NCBI GenBank assembly: GCA_963717155.1
Contig: OY970326.1
Span: 310,001 to 374,000, forward strand
Source: G963717155 sp963717155
GTDB lineage: Bacteria > Actinomycetota > Thermoleophilia > Gaiellales > JALYLC01
Direction: 5' to 3'
DNA length: 64,000 bases
The notes below the pieces were generated by a model. The model did no database searches. It worked only from the letters and a program-made list of their open reading frames with translations, and was not told where the DNA came from. Positions 16,739 through 23,067 of the stretch are shown piece after piece (positions within the stretch are counted from its first letter, which is position 1; each line of letters begins with the position of its first letter). The translations under genes and the position numbers were made by a program.

Positions 16739-16865
16739 GCCGCATCGAGAGAGGCGGAGGGAACTGGCCCTGTGAAGCCTCGGCAACCAGGCGCCCCACC
16801 GGTACGGGGTGCCCCCGGTGCCAAATCCAGCGGGTCCGATTCGCGTCGGGCCCGGCAGATGTGGC
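16739..16865 (+). ncRNA. SAM-I (S-box) riboswitch upstream of the threonine-synthase-like gene
   Basis: Core motifs GAGAGAGGCGGAGGG, CTGGCCCTGTGAAGCC, CTCGGCAACC and GGTGCCAAATCC are present in order. P1 pairs GCCGCATC (16739-16746) with GATGTGGC (16858-16865), one G-U pair. The aptamer closes 27 bases before the GTG at 16893, with the ribosome site GAGAGGAG between, and there is no terminator, so SAM probably blocks translation. Confidence 0.92.
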
Positions 16866-16892
16866 CGTGCCGGACACCGAGAGGAGCTTCCC

Positions 16893-18119
16893 GTGAATGT
16901 GACTGCGCTGGTCTGCACCCACTGTGGTGCCGAGCACCCCCTTGACGCGCGCCTGTCGTGCGACACGTGCCTCGGGCCGCTCGAGCCGGCCTACGACTTC
17001 GACGCGCTGCGGCGCACGCTCACCCGCGAGCGGATCGAGGCCGGGCCGAGGACGCTCTGGCGCTACATCGATCTCCTGCCCGTCGCCTCGCCGCCGGCCG
17101 GGGGTCTGCCCGTCGGTCTGTCGCCGCTGGTCGCGGCGCCCCGTCTCGCCGAGGCGCTCGGACTGCGCGAGCTGCACATCAAGATCGAGGCCGCGAACCC
17201 GACCCACTCGTTCAAGGATCGCGTCGTGTCGGTCGCGTCCGCCAAGGCCCTCGAGCTCGGGCTCGAGGCGCTCGCGTGCGCCTCGACGGGAAACCTCGCG
17301 GGCGCCGTCGCCGCGCAGGCCGCCGCACTCGGGCTCGAGGCGTACATCTTCATCCCCGCCGACCTCGAGCGCGAGAAGATCATCGCGGCCTCCGTGCCCG
17401 GGGCGCACATCTTCGCCGTCGAGGGCAACTACGACGATGCGAACCGGCTGTGCGCCGAGCTCGCCTACGAGCGGCCCTGGGCGTTCGTCAACTTCAACGT
17501 GCGGCCGTACTACGCACAGGGCTCCAAGACGGTCGCCTTCGAGACCGCCGAGCAGCTCGGCTGGCGGCTGCCCGATCAGACGATCGCGCCGATCGCCTCG
17601 GGCTCGCTGTACACGAAGATCGATCGGGGCTTCCGCGAGCTGCTCGAGGTGGGCCTCGTCGAGGGCGACGTCCCGCTGCCCTACGGCGCGCAGGCCGAGG
17701 GCTGCTCGCCCGTCGCGACCGCGTTCGGGCGCGGCGAGGAGCAGGTGGCTCCGGTCCGTCCCGACACGATCGCGAAGTCGCTCGCGATCGGAGCACCCGC
17801 CGACGGTGCGAACGCGATCAAGGTCGCGCGGCGCGGCGGTGGCCGCATCGAGTCCGTGACGGACGACGAGATCGTCGAGGCGATCGGCCTGCTCGCACGC
17901 ACGACCGGCTACTTCACCGAGACCGCAGGCGGCGTCACGATCGCAACGCTCGCGAAGCTCGCGCGTGCCGGCGCCATCGATCCGGACGGCTGCACCGTCG
18001 CCTACCTGACCGGCGACGGGCTCAAGACGCCGGACGCCGCGCTCGAGTTCGTCGCGCCGCAGCGGATCGCGGCGGACATCGACGCCGTGGACGCGGTGCT
18101 CGCGGGAGCGCTCAGCTAG
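16893..18119 (+). CDS. thrC: Threonine-synthase-like PLP enzyme under SAM control
   Basis: A 408-residue fold-type II PLP enzyme annotated by similarity as threonine synthase (O-phosphohomoserine to threonine). Residues 1-30 form a zinc-ribbon-like start with C8, C11, C23 and C26; NPTHSFKDR carries the PLP lysine K108; ASTGNLAG is the phosphate/substrate loop; TETAGGVTIA lies near the C-terminus. The GTG at 16893 has AGGAG 8 bases upstream; earlier starts lie in the riboswitch. SAM-I control next to a SAM-controlled sulfite reductase is unexpected for threonine synthesis and allows the alternative that it makes homocysteine from O-phosphohomoserine and sulfide. Cysteate-synthase-like activity is another option in this family. 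Confidence 0.8.
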   Translation: MNVTALVCTHCGAEHPLDARLSCDTCLGPLEPAYDFDALRRTLTRERIEAGPRTLWRYIDLLPVASPPAGGLPVGLSPLVAAPRLAEALGLRELHIKIEAANPTHSFKDRVVSVASAKALELGLEALACASTGNLAGAVAAQAAALGLEAYIFIPADLEREKIIAASVPGAHIFAVEGNYDDANRLCAELAYERPWAFVNFNVRPYYAQGSKTVAFETAEQLGWRLPDQTIAPIASGSLYTKIDRGFRELLEVGLVEGDVPLPYGAQAEGCSPVATAFGRGEEQVAPVRPDTIAKSLAIGAPADGANAIKVARRGGGRIESVTDDEIVEAIGLLARTTGYFTETAGGVTIATLAKLARAGAIDPDGCTVAYLTGDGLKTPDAALEFVAPQRIAADIDAVDAVLAGALS

Positions 18120-18189
18120 CGCAATCCGAACCTTGGTATGCTCCGAGAGCGGCCAGCTTTAGCCGCGCACGAACTACTATGCCTTTCGG

Positions 18190-18263
18190 GGCGGCGTAGC
18201 TCAGCTGGTTAGAGCAGCGGAATCATAATCCGCGTGTCGTAGGTTCGAGTCCTACCGCCGCTA
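18190..18263 (+). tRNA. tRNA-Met (CAT), elongator type
   Basis: A full cloverleaf of 74 nt: acceptor GGCGGCG pairs with CGCCGCT (first pair G-U), D-arm TAGCTCAGCTGGTTAGAGCA, anticodon stem GCGGA/TCCGC with loop ATCATAA (anticodon CAT), T-arm GTAGG-TTCGAGT-CCTAC, discriminator A. CCA is not encoded. It lacks the three G-C pairs of an initiator anticodon stem. A CAT tRNA-Ile2 (lysidine-modified) cannot be fully excluded. A TACTAT -10-like box ends 9 bases before it (18175-18180). tRNA-Met next to rpmG is usual in Actinomycetota. Confidence 0.93.
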
Positions 18264-18320
18264 CTTCCCGGCTGCCGTCCGCGGCCGCCCACCACGCGCC
18301 TCCAAGGAACCTCCCAGACC

Positions 18321-18482
18321 ATGGCATCCGACGTACGAATTGCGGTGACTCTTGCTTGCACCGAGTGCAAGCGCCGCAACTACCAGACGAACAAGAGCAA
18401 GCGCAACGATCCCGAGCGGCTCGAGCTGCGCAAGCATTGCCGTTGGTGCCACTGCCACACGCCTCACCGCGAGACGCGCTAG
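18321..18482 (+). CDS. rpmG: 50S ribosomal protein L33
   Basis: A 53-residue L33 with start ATG at 18321. It has the zinc-binding C13-x2-C16 (LACTECKRRNY) and C40-x2-C43 pairs of the Cys-containing form; NYQTNKSKRNDPERLELRKHC matches the family. The end is RWCHCHTPHRETR, with one additional Cys. Located between tRNA-Met and secE, the usual actinobacterial place. Confidence 0.95.
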   Translation: MASDVRIAVTLACTECKRRNYQTNKSKRNDPERLELRKHCRWCHCHTPHRETR

Positions 18483-18485
18483 AGC

Positions 18486-18806
18486 GTGGCGGGCAACGGA
18501 GATCTGGGCGACGGAGAGGCGCTGGAGGGTGGCGCAGGGGCCCTGCGCGGTCCCGGCTCGAGCCGCCGCAAGGGACGCGCTCAGGCGCCGGCACCCGCGC
18601 GCAAGCAGCGCACCGGCTTCCGCCAGTTCATCCGCGAGGTCATCGCCGAGCTCGCGAAGGTGCAGTGGCCGACCCGCCGCCATCTCTGGCAGGCGAGCGC
18701 GGTCGTCGTGGTGGTCACGCTCGTCCTCGGCGTCTACATTGCAGCCCTCGACTCGGTTCTGACTCGCGTCGCGAGCTGGTTGATCGACCAGTACGCGGCC
18801 CACTGA
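18486..18806 (+). CDS. secE: Preprotein translocase subunit SecE
   Basis: A 106-residue SecE with a GTG start 3 bases after rpmG. The N-terminal 40 residues are Gly/Ala/Arg-rich and disordered; then RQFIREVIAELAKVQWPTRRHLW, the cytoplasmic amphipathic helix with the conserved KVxWP signature, and a single membrane helix (about 72-92, VVVVVTLVLGVYIAAL). SecE clamps SecY (53787) in the plasma membrane translocon. Followed by nusG after 2 bases, the classic secE-nusG pair. Confidence 0.95.
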   Translation: MAGNGDLGDGEALEGGAGALRGPGSSRRKGRAQAPAPARKQRTGFRQFIREVIAELAKVQWPTRRHLWQASAVVVVVTLVLGVYIAALDSVLTRVASWLIDQYAAH

Positions 18807-18808
18807 TC

Positions 18809-19357
18809 ATGTTTCGCTGGTACGTCATCAACACGTACTCGGGCCACGAGAACAAGGTCCGTCAGAACCTGCTGCATCGCGTCGAGTCGATGAGCCAGCA
18901 GGACAAGATCCGCCGCGTCGTCGTGCCGACCGAGAAGGCCGTCGAGACGAAGGACGGGCAGAAGATCGAGGTCGAGAAGCGCGTGCTTCCGGGCTACGTG
19001 CTCGTGCAGATGGAGATGACCGACGACTCCTGGCACGTCGTGAAGAACACCCCCGGCGTCACCGGCTTCGTCGGCGGCGTCGGACATGGCGCCGAGCGCC
19101 AGCGGCCGACCGCGCTCTCCGAGCTCGAGGTCAACCGGCTGCTGCACACGGCGACGACGGACGCGGCCAAGCCGAAGACCCGCGCCGAGTTCTCGCTCGG
19201 CGAGATGGTCAAGGTCACGTCGGGCGCGCTGTCCGACTTCGAGGGCGAGATCACCGAGGTCAACGCCGAGGCCGGACGGCTGAAGGTGTCCGTCTCGATC
19301 TTCGAGCGGCAGGTGCCGGTCGAGCTCGCATTCGAGGACGTCAAGAAGATCGACTAG
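18809..19357 (+). CDS. nusG: Transcription termination/antitermination protein NusG
   Basis: A 182-residue NusG that binds the RNA polymerase clamp and couples it to Rho or the ribosome. The NGN domain starts at once (FRWYVINTYSGHENKVRQNL, then LPGYVLVQMEM and NTPGVTGFVG), and a KOW domain ends the protein (FSLGEMVKVTSGALSDFEGEI). It lacks the long N-terminal extension of many actinobacterial NusG proteins. The ATG at 18809 lies 2 bases after secE. Confidence 0.96.
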   Translation: MFRWYVINTYSGHENKVRQNLLHRVESMSQQDKIRRVVVPTEKAVETKDGQKIEVEKRVLPGYVLVQMEMTDDSWHVVKNTPGVTGFVGGVGHGAERQRPTALSELEVNRLLHTATTDAAKPKTRAEFSLGEMVKVTSGALSDFEGEITEVNAEAGRLKVSVSIFERQVPVELAFEDVKKID

Positions 19358-19429
19358 CTCGCGCAGGAACACCCACGTGGGAGTCCCTCGCGGGACGCTT
19401 GCACCACGTTCCCTTGAAGGAGGGTTTCA

Positions 19430-19858
19430 ATGGCCAAGAAGGTCATGAAGTTGATCAAGCTCCAGATCCCGGCCGGGCAGGCCAACCCTGCACCGCCCGT
19501 CGGCCCCGCGCTCGGTCAGCACGGCGTCAACATCATGGAGTTCTGCAAGGCGTTCAACGCCGCGACCGCGAGCTCCGCTCCGGGGCGCATCACGCCGGTC
19601 GAGATCACCGTGTTCGAGGACCGCTCGTTCACGTTCATCACGAAGACGCCACCGGCCGGCGTGCTGATCAAGGAGGCGCTCGGCATCGCGAGCGGCTCCG
19701 GCGAGCCCAACCGGAACAAGGTGGGGACGCTGACACGCGCGCAGCTGCGCGACATCGCCGAGACGAAGATGCCCGACCTGAACGCGAACGACGTCGAGGC
19801 CGCGATGAACATCGTCGCCGGGACGGCGCGCTCGATGGGCGTGGAGGTGGAGGCCTGA
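19430..19858 (+). CDS. rplK: 50S ribosomal protein L11
   Basis: A 142-residue L11, full length, with KLQIPAGQANPAPPVGPALGQHG near the N-terminus (the thiostrepton-site domain) and LNANDVEAAMNIVAGTARSMGVEV at the C-terminus. The stalk-base protein binds 23S rRNA near the GTPase centre. AAGGAGG precedes the ATG at 19430. Its TGA overlaps the rplA ATG by one base. Confidence 0.97.
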   Translation: MAKKVMKLIKLQIPAGQANPAPPVGPALGQHGVNIMEFCKAFNAATASSAPGRITPVEITVFEDRSFTFITKTPPAGVLIKEALGIASGSGEPNRNKVGTLTRAQLRDIAETKMPDLNANDVEAAMNIVAGTARSMGVEVEA

Positions 19859-20580
19859 TGGCCGGCAAGCGACTGAAGGACGCCAAGCGCCTCGTCGATC
19901 GCGAGCGCCACTACGCGCCGCTCGAGGCCGTCCGCCTGATGAAGACGCTGCCCGAGGCGAAGTTCGACGAGACGGTCGAGGCGCACTTCCGCCTCGGGCT
20001 GAACGTCCGGCACGCCGACCAGCAGCTGCGCGGCACGCTGATGCTGCCGCACGGGCTCGGTCGCGAGAAGACGGTCGCCGTGTTCGCCCAGGGCGAGCAC
20101 GCGCGTGCCGCCGAGGAGGCCGGCGCCGACTTCGTGGGCGCCGAGGATCTCGCGACGAAGGTGCAGGAGGGCTGGACCGAGTTCGACGTTGCGATCGCGA
20201 CGCCCGACATGATGGGCATCGTCGGTCGGCTCGGACGCGTCCTCGGCCCGCAGGGCAAGATGCCGAACCCCAAGTCGGGCACGATCACGTTCGAGATCGC
20301 GAAGGCCGTCGAGGACGTCAAGTCCGGCAAGATCGAGTACCGCACCGAGAACCGCGCAGGCCTGATCCACGTGGCGATCGGCAAGCGCTCGTTCGACGAG
20401 ACGCAGCTGGTCGAGAACTACGCGTCGGTGCTCGAGGAGCTGCTTCGCGTCCGGCCCGCCTCCGCGAAGGGGCGGTACATCAAGACCATCACCCTGGCCA
20501 CCACGATGGGCCCGGGAATCAAGCTCGACACGACCCGCACGCGCGACCTGCTCGAAGAGAAGGAAGCCGTCGCGGTCTAG
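19858..20580 (+). CDS. rplA: 50S ribosomal protein L1
   Basis: A 240-residue L1 of the L1 stalk. Typical segments are FDETVEAHFRLGLNVRHADQQLRG, LPHGLG, MMGIVGRLGRVLGPQGKMPNPKSG and TMGPGIKLDT. Slightly longer than E. coli L1 (234). Starts at the ATG overlapping the rplK stop (ATG 19858). Confidence 0.97.
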   Translation: MAGKRLKDAKRLVDRERHYAPLEAVRLMKTLPEAKFDETVEAHFRLGLNVRHADQQLRGTLMLPHGLGREKTVAVFAQGEHARAAEEAGADFVGAEDLATKVQEGWTEFDVAIATPDMMGIVGRLGRVLGPQGKMPNPKSGTITFEIAKAVEDVKSGKIEYRTENRAGLIHVAIGKRSFDETQLVENYASVLEELLRVRPASAKGRYIKTITLATTMGPGIKLDTTRTRDLLEEKEAVAV

Positions 20581-20589
20581 GACTTCAAA

Positions 20590-20735
20590 CTGCCCGCTGC
20601 CGAAGACCGCCGGCGGCCCCCGACACGGGGGCGGAAGACCGGCCGAGGTGGTGCCCGTAGGAGAGCCAGGAGCATTCTGTTTGCCCCGGTGCCCTGCGTG
20701 CCCGCCGTGAGGCGGGCCCGGGACGCCGAGAGGAG
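20590..20735 (+). promoter_or_regulatory. L10 leader (ribosomal protein L10/L7-L12 autoregulatory mRNA element)
   Basis: The 163-base rplA-rplJ gap holds the typical GCTGCCGAAGACCGCCGG start of the actinobacterial L10 leader and several GC stems, including GCCCGCC-GTGA-GGCGGGC at 20700-20717, just before the strong ribosome site GAGAGGAGGTGA. In known bacteria the L10-(L7/L12)4 complex binds such a leader and represses rplJL. The exact fold was not computed. Confidence 0.7.
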
Positions 20736-20743
20736 GTGAACGA

Positions 20744-21272
20744 ATGCATAGAGACAAGAAACATCAGATCGTCGCCGAGCTGACGACGGAGATCCGCGAG
20801 CGCGACGGCACTGCTCGTCGCCGATCCACGTGGGCTCGACGTCGGACAGATGAGCGACCTGCGCCGCGCTCTGCGGGCGCAGGGCGCGTCGTTCCGCGTC
20901 ACCAAGAACACGCTCGGACGCATCGCGGCGCGCGAGGCGGGCGCCGATGCACTGGTCGACCTGCTGCAGGGACCGTCGGGTGTGACGCTCTGCACGACCG
21001 ATCCAGCACCGGTCGCGAAGGTCATGGCCGACTTCGCGCGTACGAGCCGGCTCCTCGAGCTGCGCGGTGGCGTGCTCGACGGCCGGGCGATCAATGCGAG
21101 CGATGCTCGACGGCTTGCGACGCTGCCCCCGCGGGAGCAGCTCCTGTCGCAGCTCGTCGGCAGCCTCAACGCCCCGATCGCGGGCCTCGCCAACGTACTC
21201 GCACAGCTGCCACGGAGCCTCGTGGTCGCGCTCGAGCAGATCAGACAACAGAAGGAGTCGGCCGCCGCCTAG
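20744..21272 (+). CDS. rplJ: 50S ribosomal protein L10, interrupted by a frameshift
   Basis: The start is clear: AGGAGGTGAACGA then ATG at 20744, coding MHRDKKHQIVAELTTEIRE, a normal L10 N-terminus. At about 20800 the L10 sequence continues only in the next frame (ATALLVADPRGLDVGQ, then MSDLRRALRAQ... to the stop at 21272). Dropping one base near 20801, or adding two, restores a protein of about 176 residues, normal for L10. The frame used downstream has a TGA at 20781, so it cannot start earlier. L10 is essential and anchors L7/L12 dimers, so a sequencing/assembly indel is the likeliest cause. Confidence 0.85.
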
Positions 21273-21311
21273 GGCGAAGGCCACTCTCGCAATTCGAAAG
21301 GCTTGAAAGCA

Positions 21312-21701
21312 ATGGCACTCACCAAGGACCAGTGGGTCGACGAGATCAAGGGCATGACCGTGCTCGACCTCGCCGAGCTCGTGAAGGCGCTCGAGGAGGA
21401 GTTCGGCGTGTCTGCTGCGGCCGCTCCTGTCGCGGCGGCCGCTCCGGCGGCCGGCGGCGGCGGTGGAGAGGCGGCAGCTGCGGAGGAGCAGACGGAGTTC
21501 GACGTCATCCTCAACGCCGCGGGCGAGAAGAAGATCCAGGTGATCAAGGTCGTGCGGGCGGTCACCGGCCTCGGCCTCAAGGAGGCGAAGGCCGTCGTCG
21601 ACGAGGCCCCCGGCCCGGTCAAGGAAGGCATCACGCGCGAGGAGGCCGACAAGATCAAGGGCGAGCTGGAAGAGGCGGGCGCGACCGTCGAGGTGAAGTA
21701 G
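21312..21701 (+). CDS. rplL: 50S ribosomal protein L7/L12
   Basis: A 129-residue L7/L12. The N-terminal dimerisation helix (TVLDLAELVKALEEEFGV), an Ala/Gly/Pro hinge (residues about 38-58, including five Gly in a row), and the factor-binding C-terminal domain (FDVILNAAGEKKIQVIKVVRAVTGLGLKEAK) are all visible. The ATG at 21312 is preferred; an in-frame TTG lies three codons upstream. Downstream of rplJ by 39 bases. Confidence 0.97.
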   Translation: MALTKDQWVDEIKGMTVLDLAELVKALEEEFGVSAAAAPVAAAAPAAGGGGGEAAAAEEQTEFDVILNAAGEKKIQVIKVVRAVTGLGLKEAKAVVDEAPGPVKEGITREEADKIKGELEEAGATVEVK

Positions 21702-21721
21702 CTCCTCCGGTTGAGGAACGG

Positions 21722-21758
21722 ATGACGGGCCGCCCTGAGGGCGGCCCGTCATGGTTTT
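21722..21758 (+). terminator. Rho-independent terminator after rplL
   Basis: ATGACGGGCCGCCCT (21722-21736) and AGGGCGGCCCGTCAT (21738-21752) are exact complements around one G, forming a long stem with a small loop, followed by GGTTTT. Ends the rplJL transcript. Confidence 0.9.
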
Positions 21759-21923
21759 CCGAGACCGCGGCACGCTGCGATCCTCGGAAAAGACGCAGGT
21801 CAGGAGCGTGGCTCTCGGAACCGAGCGTGGGTCCCGTAAGGCGCTTCGCAGACGTATCCCGGCCCCGTCAGACGCGTGCTATCGGTTAGACCGACCACCA
21901 CATGATCCGACTAGGATCCACAG

Positions 21924-22331
21924 GTGGCTGATGGCGTCGTCCAGGGCGCTGGGAACGCTGCCGGGCCCCCGGCCGACCCGCGCCTGGTCGCTGCGAAGCA
22001 GCGACTCGACCAGCTTTCGTACTACCCCCGACCCGTGCGCATCGACGGCGTCCGCCTGCTCGTCTCGTCGCGGGTCTTCAAGCTCCCGTGGCTCAGGCGC
22101 TTCGACGGCTGGGCGACGCACCGGGCGATCTTCGTGAGACGTCCCGAGCTCCTGGACGATGCCGATCTCGTGTGCCACGAGCTCTGCCACGTCTGGCAGA
22201 TGCAGCACCGGCCCGTGCGCATGCCGCTCTCGTACGCGCTCACCTACGAGACGAACCCCTACGAGCTCCAGGCGCGCCGGGCCGCGGCGGCGACGCGCGA
22301 CCCTACCCGGAACTCGGTATCGACTTCTTGA
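21924..22331 (+). CDS. Small HExxH-motif protein of unknown function
   Basis: A 135-residue protein containing VCHELCHVWQMQHRP (about residues 84-98), an HExxH zinc-peptidase-like motif followed by conserved-looking YALTYETNPYELQARRAA, where the Glu-x-x-Ala segment could give the third ligand. No signal peptide. It is short for a working metallopeptidase, but similar mini-domains occur in other bacteria. The GTG start lies 6 bases after a TAGGAT hexamer (21912-21917) with no ribosome site, so the mRNA may be leaderless. The 3' end overlaps the convergent gene ending at 22303 by 29 bases. Confidence 0.65.
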   Translation: MADGVVQGAGNAAGPPADPRLVAAKQRLDQLSYYPRPVRIDGVRLLVSSRVFKLPWLRRFDGWATHRAIFVRRPELLDDADLVCHELCHVWQMQHRPVRMPLSYALTYETNPYELQARRAAAATRDPTRNSVSTS

Positions 22332-23067
22332 CGTCGAGCGAGATCGGGTTGATCACGAGCGTCGGCTGCGAGTCGACCGTGGCCAGGATCCACGAGTAGA
22401 CGAACGGGTCGGTCGTCTTCGCGATGACCTCGGCCTCGCGCTGCGAGACGAGGTTGATCTTGGTGGCCTTGCCGGGCAGCGCCAGCGCCCGCGCCGCCAG
22501 CCCGCGCTGGACCATGTCGCGGCGGATGAAGATCGCGCGCGCCTTCGTGTTCTTGACGAGCGGCGGCATCAGGACGACGACGTTCGACACGCTCGGCACG
22601 TACTTGAAGGTCAGCATGGCGAGCTGGTACGCCTCGCGGCGGGTGAGGACTCCCGCTCGCTGCGGGGAGACGCCCTTGGGCACCGAGCAGGTGTCGGCGT
22701 TGCCGCACATGTTGTACTCGACCGAGACGCCGTCGACTGCGCTCACCGTGTTGCTCACGGCGTCCTTGCGCACGGCGAGCTGGAGCGCCTGGGAGCCCAT
22801 CACGAGCGGGCCTCCGCGCACCTCTGTCAGGGCCTTGCCGTTCGCCTGGAGGTACTGGCCCTCGACGTAGTTGGCGATCTCCGAGACCGCCTTGACGTCG
22901 GTCCCGGTCGGGTGGAACGCCGACCACGGCGGAGGCGGCGCGGGCTTGGGGTCGGTCGCGATCTTGATGCCTACGACGACGGCTGCACCCGCGGCAAGCA
23001 GGAGGACCGCGTAGATCAGGCCGAAGCGCAGCGGATGATGGCGGCGCTGACTCACAGACGTGGCCAC
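22303..23067 (-). CDS. Membrane-anchored protein of unknown function downstream of the FtsH-like gene
   Basis: A 254-residue protein with a basic N-terminus (SVSQRRHHPLRF), one hydrophobic segment (about 16-36) and an external domain starting with a Pro-rich PKPAPPPPWSAFHPTGTD. The domain has two Cys in CGNADTCSV. Not recognised. The GTG at 23067 overlaps the end of the FtsH-like gene by 16 bases, so the two are coupled; a substrate adaptor or regulatory partner of the protease is a reasonable guess. Because of a frameshift in the upstream gene, the reading frame happens to be open all the way to 25467. Confidence 0.75.
   Translation of the reverse strand: MATSVSQRRHHPLRFGLIYAVLLLAAGAAVVVGIKIATDPKPAPPPPWSAFHPTGTDVKAVSEIANYVEGQYLQANGKALTEVRGGPLVMGSQALQLAVRKDAVSNTVSAVDGVSVEYNMCGNADTCSVPKGVSPQRAGVLTRREAYQLAMLTFKYVPSVSNVVVLMPPLVKNTKARAIFIRRDMVQRGLAARALALPGKATKINLVSQREAEVIAKTTDPFVYSWILATVDSQPTLVINPISLDVKKSIPSSG

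Noticed and set aside
18149..18168. Terminator between the threonine-synthase-like gene and tRNA-Met
   Set aside because: GCGGC-8-GCCGC is only a 5-bp stem without a U run; too weak to call.
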